Assembly: GCF_000688515.1 (NCBI RefSeq)
Contig: NZ_JHZK01000003.1
Coordinates: 186,001-250,000 of the forward strand
Direction: 5' to 3'
DNA length: 64,000 bases
Source of the DNA: Afifella pfennigii DSM 17143
GTDB taxonomy: Bacteria > Pseudomonadota > Alphaproteobacteria > Rhizobiales > Afifellaceae
Both the position numbers and the translations under genes were made by a program. This document shows, in pieces, positions 47,486 through 58,856 of this stretch (within the stretch, counting starts at the first letter, position 1; each line of letters starts with the position of its first letter). The notes under the pieces were generated by a model that did no database searches, had not been told where the DNA came from, and saw only the letters and a program-made list of their open reading frames with translations.

Positions 47486-48366
47486 GACCTCTCCCACCAA
47501 CCAAGACCGGCCGGTCTGGGAACCGGGACATATCTACGCTGGGGGGGCTATTTGAGAAGTGCCGCCGAGAGACCTGGGAGCAGTCCAACTTCCGGTCCAC
47601 TTCTACGGCGTTAAGGAACGCCCGTACCGTACTGGACTACTTTGGGAGCAACAGGCTCGCCCAGGATATCACCGCAGGCGACATTAGCGAGTTCCGAGCG
47701 GAGCTGGCCGACGCTGGACTTGCCCCAGCCACAATCAACCGGAAGTGTGCGGCGTTGTCGTCAATGCTGGGTGTTGCTCGGGAGGAGGGGGTGATTGACA
47801 AGGTCCCGAAGATCAAGTGGGCATCCGAGGAGCAGACCCGCTTCCGCTACCTGGACGACCAGGAGGAGAGGGCCCTTCTCGCCTACTGGAAGGGACATGG
47901 CGATCAGGATATGTACGACCTGTGCGTCCTCCTAATTGATACCGGCGCCAGATGTTACTCGGAGATGATGGCCGCCCATTGGGAGTTCTACGGTCAGGAC
48001 TTCGTCTCCGTGACCTTCTGGCATACCAAGACCGGCAAGCCCAGGACCATCCCTCTGACAAAGCGTAGCAGGGAAATCCTTAGGCGCCGTAAGGGTATCT
48101 ACGGGAACCACTCGGGCCCCTTCACGATGGTGAACAAGAACACCATGCGCCACCGCTGGGACCACATGCGGTCGGTGCTGGGGTTCCACGACGTGACCCC
48201 CCACACGCTGCGGCACACCTGCTGCACCCGGCTTATCCTTGGGGGCGCTGACGTGAAGCGTGTCATGACCTGGATGGGACACCTCTCGATTGCCACGACG
48301 ATGCGCTACATGCAGATTAGGCCAGACGACCTCAACAGCTTGATCGGGCTACTGGAGGCGGCGTGA
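47482..48366 (+). CDS. Tyrosine recombinase (phage integrase), core and catalytic part
   Basis: A 294-residue frame starting at the ATG overlapping the previous stop. The core-binding domain is about 20-105 (TVLDYFGSNRLAQDITAGDI and following). Catalytic residues are present: Arg in DTGARCYSEM, Lys in HTKTGKPRTI, His-x-x-Arg in TPHTLRHTCC, His in WMGHLSIATT and Tyr in MRYMQIR. It ends about 280 bp before attR. It should recombine the tRNA-Leu cores, if the separate arm-binding domain can be supplied. Confidence 0.9.
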   Translation: MRPLPPTKTGRSGNRDISTLGGLFEKCRRETWEQSNFRSTSTALRNARTVLDYFGSNRLAQDITAGDISEFRAELADAGLAPATINRKCAALSSMLGVAREEGVIDKVPKIKWASEEQTRFRYLDDQEERALLAYWKGHGDQDMYDLCVLLIDTGARCYSEMMAAHWEFYGQDFVSVTFWHTKTGKPRTIPLTKRSREILRRRKGIYGNHSGPFTMVNKNTMRHRWDHMRSVLGFHDVTPHTLRHTCCTRLILGGADVKRVMTWMGHLSIATTMRYMQIRPDDLNSLIGLLEAA

Positions 48367-48438
48367 TGTTCGCGCTTCTTTACGCCCGGCTCCTGCCTCG
48401 CTAGGACGGGCTCCCTGGACAACGGGGAGGTTCTTGTC

Positions 48439-48531
48439 GTGAAGATTCTAGCCGGAATGGTGGCCGCAGCAATTGTGGCTGCTGGGGTTCACCTCTACCA
48501 GAAGCGCAAGGAGCGTAGACAGCGGAGCTAG
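48439..48531 (+). CDS. 30-residue single-helix membrane peptide
   Basis: GTG at 48439 with GGGGAGG eight bases upstream. One hydrophobic helix (LAGMVAAAIVAAGVHLY) is followed by a basic tail (QKRKERRQRS). The shape fits a small phage membrane protein, such as a toxin-like or lysis-related peptide, but no family is recognised. It lies between integrase and attR. Confidence 0.55.
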   Translation: MKILAGMVAAAIVAAGVHLYQKRKERRQRS

Positions 48532-48559
48532 GACGCCGAACTGTATGATGAGACTGTGC

Positions 48560-48591
48560 CCACAGGTGTGCCCGGCGGACACTTCCTGTGG
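48560..48591. repeat. Inverted repeat near attR
   Basis: CCACAGG-N18-CCTGTGG, about 50 bp before attR. TGTGCCC occurs at 48555 and 48567 here and at 46110 near attL. They might be arm-type integrase sites; this is weak because the motif is short. Confidence 0.35.
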
Positions 48592-48643
48592 CCACCTCTG
48601 AGTGAAGAGCCTAGGTTTTCTGCGGGGTTTGAGCGCTCCCTGT

Positions 48644-48661
48644 GGACTTAAAATCCCTCGG
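48644..48661. repeat. Right attachment core (attR)
   Basis: Second copy of the 18-bp anticodon-arm core, GGACTTAAAATCCCTCGG. Confidence 0.88.
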
Positions 48662-48701
48662 CCGAAAGGCCATGCGGGTTCGAGTCCCGCCGCCCGCACC
48701 A
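48644..48701 (+). pseudogene. Displaced 3' half of the host tRNA-Leu
   Basis: From the anticodon arm through a variable arm (CGGCC-GAAA-GGCC), a T arm (GCGGG/CCCGC) and CGCCCGCACCA. The 5' half is missing, so it is not a tRNA. Its GC-rich T arm looks more host-like than that of the intact gene, so this is probably the original 3' end. Confidence 0.88.
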
Positions 48702-48823
48702 GCTTCCTGCCGATTTCCCGGCGCATTTGCTCGCGGCGTTGCCTGCCGTGTGGCTTGGTGCGGGCGCCGCGTCGGCGCCGAAGGCGGCTCCGAATGGCTT
48801 GACGGGGATGCGGCGAGGCCTCG

Positions 48824-49861
48824 TCAGCCAGCGCGCGCGGCCATTCTTTGAGCCTCGCGCAGCGCGCTCGGCGACTGGCCGGTGATGCGGCGGAAGGCCC
48901 GACTGAAATTGGCCGAGTCGCTGTATCCAAGCGATAGCGCGATGTCGGTGATGGAGATCTGCGTCTCCGACAGAAGGGCGGTCGCCTTCTTCAGCCGCGC
49001 CCGGTCGAGCAGCTCGCGATAGGAGGCGCCGCTGCGGTTCAACTCGCGCTGCAGGCTGCGCACACTCGTCCCGGCGAGGCGGGCAATGCTGTCAATCTTG
49101 GTGGAGCCTTCCATCAAGCCGACGACGAGAAGCGCCTCCAGTTCCGTCAGCGGGGTCGCCGTGTCGCGCAGGGTGGCCTCGGCGAAGACATCGCAAGCGG
49201 TGAAGGCGGCGCCGATGCCGACAGGCGTCGCTCTCGGCGCATCAAGCGATTCATCGGCGATGGCGAGCGCGACCGTTGGGCGGGCGAAATGCCATTCGGT
49301 CGGAAGCAGATCCTCCAGAACGTTGCTGCCGCTCATGCGTGGATAATCGACGCCTACCCGCGTTGGCTGCCAGCTCGGCCCGAGATATATGCGCACGAAG
49401 CTGATCATCGCCGGCAGCACATGGTTGGAATGCTGCGCAGCTTCGCCATTGCCGCAGCGCGGGTTCCAGTAATGCCACCACGTGGCTTTCCCGTTGCCTT
49501 GAAGCGAAAAACGCGTGCCCGTCTGGTGCAGCGGCAGGGCCGTGGCGAGCCGCGTGATGCCCTGGCGAAGGGTGAGCCCGCTTGCCGCATAGGCCGCCCA
49601 CAACCCATAGGATTGGGGCGTCATCGCCAACCCCACGCGGAGCCCGAAACCGCGATCGCCGGCTTCGCGTGCCGCGCATTCGAAGAGCCCGTGCAGCGCG
49701 GCTAGCGGAACCAGACAGGCGGGATTGTCGATGAGGGCGAGTGGTAGACCTTGTGCCCGGAAGACGCGCTCCACGGCCCGTGTCCCCGCCGCCTCCTCCA
49801 GAAAGCTCGGCAGTGGCCCCATCCCGACCGCATGTGTCATCGGTATTGGCCGCGAAACCAT
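48824..49861 (-). CDS. AraC family transcriptional regulator
   Basis: A 345-residue regulator with N-terminal ligand-binding domain of the Arabinose_bd/OruR type (LEEAAGTRAVERVFRAQGLP, GLRVGLAMTPQSYGLWAAYAASG) and a C-terminal double helix-turn-helix ending SLGYSDSANFSRAFRRITGQSPS. The ATG at 49861 or 49840 is possible. It is divergent from the arylsulfatase across about 250 bp and may control it. Confidence 0.9.
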   Translation of the reverse strand: MVSRPIPMTHAVGMGPLPSFLEEAAGTRAVERVFRAQGLPLALIDNPACLVPLAALHGLFECAAREAGDRGFGLRVGLAMTPQSYGLWAAYAASGLTLRQGITRLATALPLHQTGTRFSLQGNGKATWWHYWNPRCGNGEAAQHSNHVLPAMISFVRIYLGPSWQPTRVGVDYPRMSGSNVLEDLLPTEWHFARPTVALAIADESLDAPRATPVGIGAAFTACDVFAEATLRDTATPLTELEALLVVGLMEGSTKIDSIARLAGTSVRSLQRELNRSGASYRELLDRARLKKATALLSETQISITDIALSLGYSDSANFSRAFRRITGQSPSALREAQRMAARAG

Positions 49862-50107
49862 GTGTGATTTTTGGATGACTGGCGTAAAATGACAAGTCTG
49901 AAGTGTCTCAAATGAAAGAACATCTTTCGGCGAGCGCATCCGGCGAAGAAGGTTTCCGGCGTGCGAAGTCTACGGCCGGCGGAAAATCTGAGTGGATCGA
50001 CAATCGCTTGCGAGGCTGTGGAGAGATTCTGCGTGATGCCCTCATCTGTGTGGGAACGTCGTCGGAATCGAACGATCAACGAAAAATTTATCATCCGGGA
50101 GGGAAAA

Positions 50108-51706
50108 ATGGGTCGCGTAAGACCGATGACGCTTGGCGTCTTGACTATTGCGGCAACAGTCGTTGCTGCATCCGGCGCGCTCGCCCAGGAGGGCGAGAAG
50201 CCGAACATCCTCGTCATTTGGGGCGACGATATCGGCCAGTCGAACATCTCCGCCTACACCAAGGGGCTGATGGGCTATCGCACGCCCAATATCGACCGCA
50301 TCGCCGAGGAAGGGATGATCTTCACCGATTATTACGGCGAGCAATCCTGCACCGCCGGGCGGTCATCCTTCATCATGGGCCAGTCGGTCTTCCGCACCGG
50401 TCTGTCGAAGGTCGGCCTGCCCGGCGCCGAAGAGGGCATGCAGGTGGAGGACCCGACCATTGCCGGCCTCTTGAAAGGGGAGGGCTACGCCACGGGCCAG
50501 TTCGGCAAGAACCATCTGGGCGACCGCGACGAGCATCTGCCGACCAATCACGGCTTCGACGTCTTTTTCGGCAACCTTTATCACCTCAATGCCGAGGAAG
50601 AGCCGGAGAACGAGGATTACCCGCGCGATCTGGTGCTACCGAGCGGAGAGACCTTCCTGGAGCGCTTCGGGCCGCGCGGCGTCCTGCGTTCCAGCGCTAA
50701 TTACGGCGCCGACGGCATTACCCAGGACATCGAGGATACGGGGCCGCTCACCAAGAAGCGCATGGAGACCGTGGACGACGAAACCTCTGCCGCAGCCATC
50801 GAATTCATCGAGGAGAAGACGGCTGAGGGCACGCCCTGGTTCGTCTGGTGGAGCGGCACGCGGATGCATTTCCGCACCCATGTCAAGGAAGAGAACCGCG
50901 GCATTTCCGGCCAGGATGAATATTCCGACGGCATGGTGGAGCACGACCGGCATATCGGCTTGTTCCTCGAAAAGCTTGAGGAACTCGGCATCGAGGACAA
51001 CACCATCGTCTTCTACTCCACCGATAACGGCCCGCATATGAACACCTGGCCGGATGCCGGGATGACCCCGTTCTGGTCGGAGAAGAACACCAATTGGGAA
51101 GGCGCCTGGCGGGTGCCCGCCATGGTCCGCTGGCCCGGTAACATCGAGCCAGGCACCGTGACGAACGAGATCGTCCACCATATGGACTGGCTGCCGACCT
51201 TCCTCGCAGCTGCCGGCAATGGCGACGTCAAGGAAGAGCTTCTGGACGGCGTGACGGTCGAGGAGATGGGGCGCGACTACCGCGTGCATCTGGACGGCTA
51301 CAACCTCCTGCCGCTCCTGACCGGCGAGACGCAGGAGAGCCCGCGCAAGGAGGTCTTCTATTTCTCCGACGACGGCGACCTGATGGCGCTGCGCTACTCC
51401 GACTGGAAGATCACCTTCCTGGAGCAGAAGGCCTGGGCCACGTTCCGTGCCTGGATGGAGCCGCTGACGCCCCTGCGCGTGCCGTTGATGGCCAATCTGC
51501 GCCGCGATCCCTACGAGAGGGGCTACCGCACCTCGAATACCTATTATGACTGGATGCTCGATCGCGCCTACATGCTGGTGCCGGCACAGCAATACGTGGC
51601 GAACTTCCTGGCCACTTTCCAGGAATATCCGCCGCGTCAGGAGGCGGCCAGCTTCAGCCTCGACAAGGTGATGGAGATGCTGTCGAAGCCGGCCGGCACG
51701 CAGTAG
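50108..51706 (+). CDS. Secreted arylsulfatase
   Basis: A 532-residue periplasmic sulfatase with GGGAGGG before the ATG at 50108. The signal peptide is MTLGVLTIAATVVAASGALA. The active-site motif CTAGRSSFIMG at about 83 carries the Cys that is turned into formylglycine. Metal residues are in LVIWGDDIGQSN near the start and FYSTDNGPHMNTW. Substrate specificity cannot be told. It needs a sulfatase-modifying enzyme not seen here. A strong terminator follows. Confidence 0.9.
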   Translation: MGRVRPMTLGVLTIAATVVAASGALAQEGEKPNILVIWGDDIGQSNISAYTKGLMGYRTPNIDRIAEEGMIFTDYYGEQSCTAGRSSFIMGQSVFRTGLSKVGLPGAEEGMQVEDPTIAGLLKGEGYATGQFGKNHLGDRDEHLPTNHGFDVFFGNLYHLNAEEEPENEDYPRDLVLPSGETFLERFGPRGVLRSSANYGADGITQDIEDTGPLTKKRMETVDDETSAAAIEFIEEKTAEGTPWFVWWSGTRMHFRTHVKEENRGISGQDEYSDGMVEHDRHIGLFLEKLEELGIEDNTIVFYSTDNGPHMNTWPDAGMTPFWSEKNTNWEGAWRVPAMVRWPGNIEPGTVTNEIVHHMDWLPTFLAAAGNGDVKEELLDGVTVEEMGRDYRVHLDGYNLLPLLTGETQESPRKEVFYFSDDGDLMALRYSDWKITFLEQKAWATFRAWMEPLTPLRVPLMANLRRDPYERGYRTSNTYYDWMLDRAYMLVPAQQYVANFLATFQEYPPRQEAASFSLDKVMEMLSKPAGTQ

Positions 51707-51734
51707 CCGTCCTTACCTCTTCAGCAAGCAAGAC

Positions 51735-51768
51735 GGCCGCCCCGGCCTCGGTGCCGGGGCGGCCTCTT
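51735..51768 (+). terminator. Strong GC hairpin after the arylsulfatase
   Basis: A 12-bp stem GGCCGCCCCGGC/GCCGGGGCGGCC with 6-base loop, then TCTTGC. About 30 bp past the stop; it may also serve the converging gene. Confidence 0.7.
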
Positions 51769-51834
51769 GCATTCCGGTTTCCCGGCAGGACGGCCCGGGG
51801 CGGTCACGCAACGTCCATGGCTTGGCGATGGCGT

Positions 51835-53310
51835 TTATTCGACCGCAGGGCCTTCGTGCATGGAGCGAAAGCTGATGTAGTAGCGGTAGATGTTGCGTAC
51901 ATAGCGCACAGGCTCGCTACCGACTTCGCGCGCAACCTCCCACTCAACGCCGCCGAACCAGATATTAGGGTCTTTGGCCTGTCGGCGCAGGCGGGCGATG
52001 CGATTGGGCCCGGCATTATAGGAGGCAAGCGCGAACAGGATACGATTGATTTCGTCGAGCTCCGGATCGGCGAAATGCTGGTCGGCGATATAGCGGAGAT
52101 ACTTCACGCCCGCATGCACGTTGTTCTCGGCGATGGTGATGTCGGCAATGCCGACGCTTGCGTCGCGTGCGGTCGAAGGCTTGATCTGCATCAGGCCGAC
52201 GGCGCCGGCCCTGCTGACCAGGGATTGGTCGAAACGCGATTCCTGATAGGCTTGGGCCGCAACGAGCAGCCAATCGACGCCGTAGCTCTTGCCGTAAGTC
52301 TCGAAAAGCTCGCGCAGCTTTGACAGTTGCCGGCGGTTTTCCGGCGCATTGGCGCGCCGAAGCCACTCGGTGCTCTCAAGATAGCGCTTGAAGAGGATGT
52401 TGCCGAGCAGGGTTCCCTTCCGCGTCTCGGCGATGAAGGTATTCACGGCGGCGGCAAGCTCAGTGCTCTCCTTGCGCATCGCCCAACCGATCTTTCCGCC
52501 CTCGCGCAGGGCGACGTCATGCACCTTCAGCCCATCGAAGAATTGTAGCCAGAAGGGCAGCTTGTGGTCGTCGACGACGATCGCCGGGATCAGGCCCGCA
52601 TGGACCATCTCCAAAAGATCCTCGTCCTCCAGGGCCTCGTCCGCCGCAACGATGTCGATCGGCGTCGCGCCGGAGGCGGCGAGCGTCCGATTGGCGGAAA
52701 GAAGCGAGGTATAATAGGAACTGGACGGGCGAACGTGGATCTCCAGGCCGCTCAAGCCTGCGGTGTCCGCCACGTCGGAGATATCGCTCCCGGTGACGAG
52801 CCGTTCCGTCACGTCCTTCAGGATCGGCTCGGAGAAGTCGACCAGCTCGCGGCGCTCCGGGGTGATCGTCAGATTGCCGACGGCGATATCGCCACGACCG
52901 GCCACCAGATCCTCAAGCAGCCTGTGGCGCGCTGTCGGAATGACGATGATGGCGGTACGCTCGATATCGCGGCGGCCGGCATTCAACCGCTTCTCGAACT
53001 CGCGCACGAAATCGAGGGCAAGTCCGCGGAACTTGCCGCCATCCAGGAACAGATAGCTGCGGTTGAAGGGGACGAGCATGCGAATGACGCCGCGCTCGCG
53101 CATGCCGTCGAGGTCGCCGGTCCATGGCTCCGCCAAGGCCTCGCCCAAGGCTTGCGCGGTCTCAAGCGCCAGCGCGGGACGAGGCTGCCAGAGCCACGCC
53201 AGGGCCGCGCACAACAGAACAAGTGGCAGGAGCGCGCAAGGGCGCGGCCGTAACGCGCCGTGCGTGCGCCCGATTGCCGGCGCCGTCGTCAGGGCATGTT
53301 CGGCACGCAT
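51835..53310 (-). CDS. MltF-like lytic transglycosylase with solute-binding domain
   Basis: A 491-residue envelope protein. After a signal anchor (LLPLVLLCAALAWLW) there is a periplasmic binding-protein-like domain (VIRMLVPFNRSYLFLDGG, DIAVGNLTITPERRELVDFSEPI). A lytic transglycosylase domain follows, with catalytic Glu in AAQAYQESRFDQ, VGLMQIKPSTA and ASYNAGPNRI. The arrangement is that of MltF. It would cut peptidoglycan strands. It is the last gene of the minus-strand group starting at 57193. Confidence 0.88.
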   Translation of the reverse strand: MRAEHALTTAPAIGRTHGALRPRPCALLPLVLLCAALAWLWQPRPALALETAQALGEALAEPWTGDLDGMRERGVIRMLVPFNRSYLFLDGGKFRGLALDFVREFEKRLNAGRRDIERTAIIVIPTARHRLLEDLVAGRGDIAVGNLTITPERRELVDFSEPILKDVTERLVTGSDISDVADTAGLSGLEIHVRPSSSYYTSLLSANRTLAASGATPIDIVAADEALEDEDLLEMVHAGLIPAIVVDDHKLPFWLQFFDGLKVHDVALREGGKIGWAMRKESTELAAAVNTFIAETRKGTLLGNILFKRYLESTEWLRRANAPENRRQLSKLRELFETYGKSYGVDWLLVAAQAYQESRFDQSLVSRAGAVGLMQIKPSTARDASVGIADITIAENNVHAGVKYLRYIADQHFADPELDEINRILFALASYNAGPNRIARLRRQAKDPNIWFGGVEWEVAREVGSEPVRYVRNIYRYYISFRSMHEGPAVE

Positions 53311-53388
53311 CGCTCACCACCCCCCCCCCGCGCGCAAACCGTCTGCGCGGCGTAGCCAGTAGGCGACCTTCCTTGCCAGAGGCTGGCC

Positions 53389-54171
53389 TCAGAAGCGGAA
53401 GACGCCGCCCACGATAGGTCCGTGCTGGACGACATCGAACCTGAAGCCGCCATCCTGATAGTCGACGCTGAGTGCGCGATAGCCAGCCACGGCGGAGATG
53501 CTGTCGTTGAAGCTGTAGCCGACGCCCCCCATGACGTCCCAGACGAGATCGGACTGCCCGGCGCCGATGAGGCCCCAGCCGGTCAGATAGACTTGCGGCG
53601 TCAGCGAGACGCGGGCACGCGCGCCGCCGAGCGCATCGAACCAGGTGTCGCTGTCGGTGCGCGAGACGCCGCCCAGGAAGCCGCCGGTGAAGGACAGCTT
53701 GGTCTCCACCGACATCATCTGCGCGCCGGCAAGGACGTCGACGGTGAAGGTCTCGTTGGAGAGAACCTCGTAGCCTCCAAACAACGACCAGCGCAGCATC
53801 TCGCTGCTGACGCCCGCGCTGGTCGCCAGGATGCCGAGGGGCGTGGCTCTGTCGATGGAGAGCTTGGAGTAGTTGAAGTCGGAGAGAAGCGAGAGCCGGT
53901 TATAGCGCACCTCGCCAAGCAGCATGGCGGCAAAGTCCAGATTGGAGAGGATGTCGGAGAACGACGCATCGACCTCGACGGTCGGCAGGCCGAACTGCGC
54001 CAGCTTCCCGTTCATCGATATTCCCCAGAGGTAAGGCGCGATGGCAAAGGTGACCTCCGGCGCGCTCTCCACCGGCTGAAGCGGAGCAGAAACGCTGGGC
54101 AAGTCAGCCGCGCGCGCCGCGCCGGAAATTGTTAAAGCGGCCGCGGCCGCTGCGAGCAAATGCCTTCTCAT
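53389..54171 (-). CDS. Outer membrane beta-barrel protein
   Basis: A 260-residue secreted protein; the ATG at 54171 is preceded by GGAGG. The signal peptide ends TISGAARA. It is built of alternating strands (FAIAPYLWGISMNGKLAQFG, EVRYNRLSLLSDFNYSKLSI) and ends in Phe (GGVFRF), as outer-membrane proteins do. No specific function. Part of the minus-strand group with the octaheme cytochrome. Confidence 0.78.
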   Translation of the reverse strand: MRRHLLAAAAAALTISGAARAADLPSVSAPLQPVESAPEVTFAIAPYLWGISMNGKLAQFGLPTVEVDASFSDILSNLDFAAMLLGEVRYNRLSLLSDFNYSKLSIDRATPLGILATSAGVSSEMLRWSLFGGYEVLSNETFTVDVLAGAQMMSVETKLSFTGGFLGGVSRTDSDTWFDALGGARARVSLTPQVYLTGWGLIGAGQSDLVWDVMGGVGYSFNDSISAVAGYRALSVDYQDGGFRFDVVQHGPIVGGVFRF

Positions 54172-54251
54172 TCCTGCCTCCATCCCCCAGTTTGGCTCGC
54201 CTGTCTCCATGTGGTCGGCATCATGAGCGCAGTCGATTAAGTTATCCGCCA

Positions 54252-56221
54252 TCACTGATCTGTCGACGAACTCAATTGAGGCTGCATCATCTCAAGTGTC
54301 TTATTTCCCGGATTGAAGGAAATTGCATCATCCAAGGTGCGTTTGGCGTCATCAATTTTCCCAAGTGTTGCCAGAATGCGTACAGTCATGATCCACGCAT
54401 CGAGCTGTTGCGGGTCAAGACGAGCGGCCTCGCGAAAGGCCGCAGCCGCGGCCGGCCCCTGGCGCAGGACCAGGGCAAGACCGCCGATCGCCATCTGAGT
54501 TTCGGGAAAATCGGCTTTCGCCGCGAGACTTCGGCGCCATTCCGCCATTGCCCGTTGAAGGCTGTCGGCGATGGGCGGCGGCATGTAGGCGACGGGCAGG
54601 TCGAGCAAAGCCCGCGCCGTGGCGATGCGAACGGTGCGGAACTCATCGCCTAGCAGCGGTCGTAGCCGCTCGAAACGCTCCACCGGGGGCGCGCCCCGCT
54701 GCAAGGCGACAGCGGCCTCGCGCACCAGGGGGTCGGCATCGCCAAGCCGTGCCGCCGAGCGCTCGGCGATGGTGGCGTTCGCGACCGGGCCGAGCAGGTC
54801 CAGCGCCGTGGCACGGACGATGCCGGCTTCCTGCGCGTCGTCGGCGATCTCTAGCAAGAGATCGACGACGGAGCTCGGCTCCTCTCGCCCGGCGGCTATC
54901 GCCTCAGAGAAATGCGGCCCGCGGTAGCGACTTTCGGGGAAGCGGCTCTCCAGCTCCGCGGCGGCCCAGGAGGCTTGCCGGTCGCTATGGCAATCGGTGC
55001 AGGCATTGGGCGCCCCCGTCGTCTCGGTGAGATCGGGACGCGGCACGCGGAAGCTGTGATCGCTGCGCCAATCGATGCCCATATAGACGCGCTCCACCAT
55101 ATGGCAGCTGGCGCATTGGGCGCCTTCGCTGCCTTGTTCGTGGAAGTGATGCGAAGGGTCGTCGTAGAGCGCCTTCCTGAGCGTGGGGAAGCGAGGGTTG
55201 CCGGCGGGCGAATGGCACTGCACGCAAAGTGCGTTGCCCTGCGCGATCCGCGTCGTCGCATGTGGCTCGTGGCAGTCGGAGCAGGTGACGCCCTGGCGAT
55301 ACATGCGCGACTGCAGGAAGGAGCCATAGACATAGACCTCGTCGAGGATGCTTCCGTCCGGGTGGTAGAGTCCCTCGCGAAAGAGCGACAGGCGATAGGA
55401 ATCATGAAAGGGCGTGCCGGGGAGGGGAGAGCTGTCCTCCACCGGCTCGCGCCGCGAATGGCAGCCGGCGCATTGCTCAATTTCGGTCGCTTGACCGCCT
55501 TTGGCGAAGTCGATCACAAGACCGCTCGCCGTCAGGCCGGGAAAGCCGTCGCGGTCGTAGCTCTCAGGCGCTTCGGCCCAGGCCGCATGCGCCTCGCCGG
55601 GGCCGTGGCAGGCCTCGCAGCCGACGCCGATCTCCGCCTGCGTGCTGGCGTAAGAGCGCGTCGCAGGCGCATAGTTCTTCTCAAAGCCGGTGGCGTGGCA
55701 TTCGGCGCAGCGCCCGTTCCAGTTCTTGTACGGCCCGGTCCAGTGCAGGCCGTCGCCGGGCGGCAGTTCGGCGTCCGGATAGAGGTGATACCAGCGCTTC
55801 TTCTCCACGTCCCAGACGACGTCGAAGCTCTGCAGGCGCCCGGGCTCCGTCTCCAAAAGATACTGCTGCAACGGCGCGATGCCGGCAACGGAATGCACCT
55901 TGTAGTCCCGCTGCGACCGGTCGGTCTCCGTCACCGTGACATAATAAGCCCCGTCTTCGATGCGGAAGCGCGCCAGCATTCCCTTATGCGAGAATTCGGT
56001 GCCGTCGAAGTCGGCCACCACCGTATCGGGGCCCGGCCGGGTCCAGGCCAAGGCGTGATGCGACCCGGCCCAGGCGGAGGCAGCGTCCTCGTGGCACGCG
56101 GCGCAGGCTTGCGAGCCGATATAGGCGGGCGCTTGGGCAAGAGCGGGGCTGAGCTGCGCCACGGCAAGGAGCAGCCAGCAGGCGAAGCTGGCAACGACTT
56201 TGCGCAGCTTGCCCCCGATGC

Positions 56222-56225
<4 letters not shown>
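54252..56225 (-). CDS. Secreted octaheme c-type cytochrome with helical-repeat C-terminus
   Basis: A 657-residue protein; signal peptide MSIGGKLRKVVASFACWLLL... to ALAQ. Eight CxxCH heme sites are seen in order: CAACH, CAECH, CEACH, CAGCH, CSDCH, CVQCH, CASCH, CTDCH (about residues 41-408). The rest is heme-free and helical, with a HEAT-like stretch and a TPR-like end (AAAFREAARLDPQQLDAWIMTVRILATLGKIDDAKRTLDDAI). It probably moves electrons in the periplasm. Its ATG overlaps the HAD gene stop (ATGA). Confidence 0.9.
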
Positions 56226-58778
<2,553 letters not shown>

Positions 58779-58801
58779 GGAGGCAGCGCGGGGCACAAAA
58801 A

Positions 58802-58834
58802 AGCCCGCCGAAGCGGCGCTCCGGCGGGCTTTTC
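58802..58834. terminator. Bidirectional terminator between pobA and the PRC gene
   Basis: AGCCCGCCG and CGGCGGGCT with an 11-base loop, flanked by AAAAAA on the left and TTTTC on the right, so T-runs exist for both strands. Confidence 0.85.
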
Positions 58835-58856
58835 GTCTGGCGTTCGGCCGTGCGGC

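Larger units (their letters stand above)
45963..48661. mobile_element. 2.7-kb integrative element in tRNA-Leu, phage-remnant or satellite-like
   Basis: The region lies between two identical 18-bp cores of the tRNA-Leu anticodon arm, with an intact tRNA on the left and a truncated tRNA 3' half on the right. It is visibly less GC-rich than its surroundings. It carries a T7-like RNA polymerase N-terminal fragment, two small ORFs, a split tyrosine integrase next to the right end, and a small membrane peptide. No structural, packaging or replication genes are present. The order int - att - polymerase when circularised recalls temperate T7-like phages of alphaproteobacteria such as the integrating pelagiphages. 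Confidence 0.82.

Noticed and set aside
47478-47490. Programmed -1 frameshift in the integrase
   Set aside because: No slippery heptamer or following hairpin is visible at the junction; stop-start coupling or a lesion is simpler.
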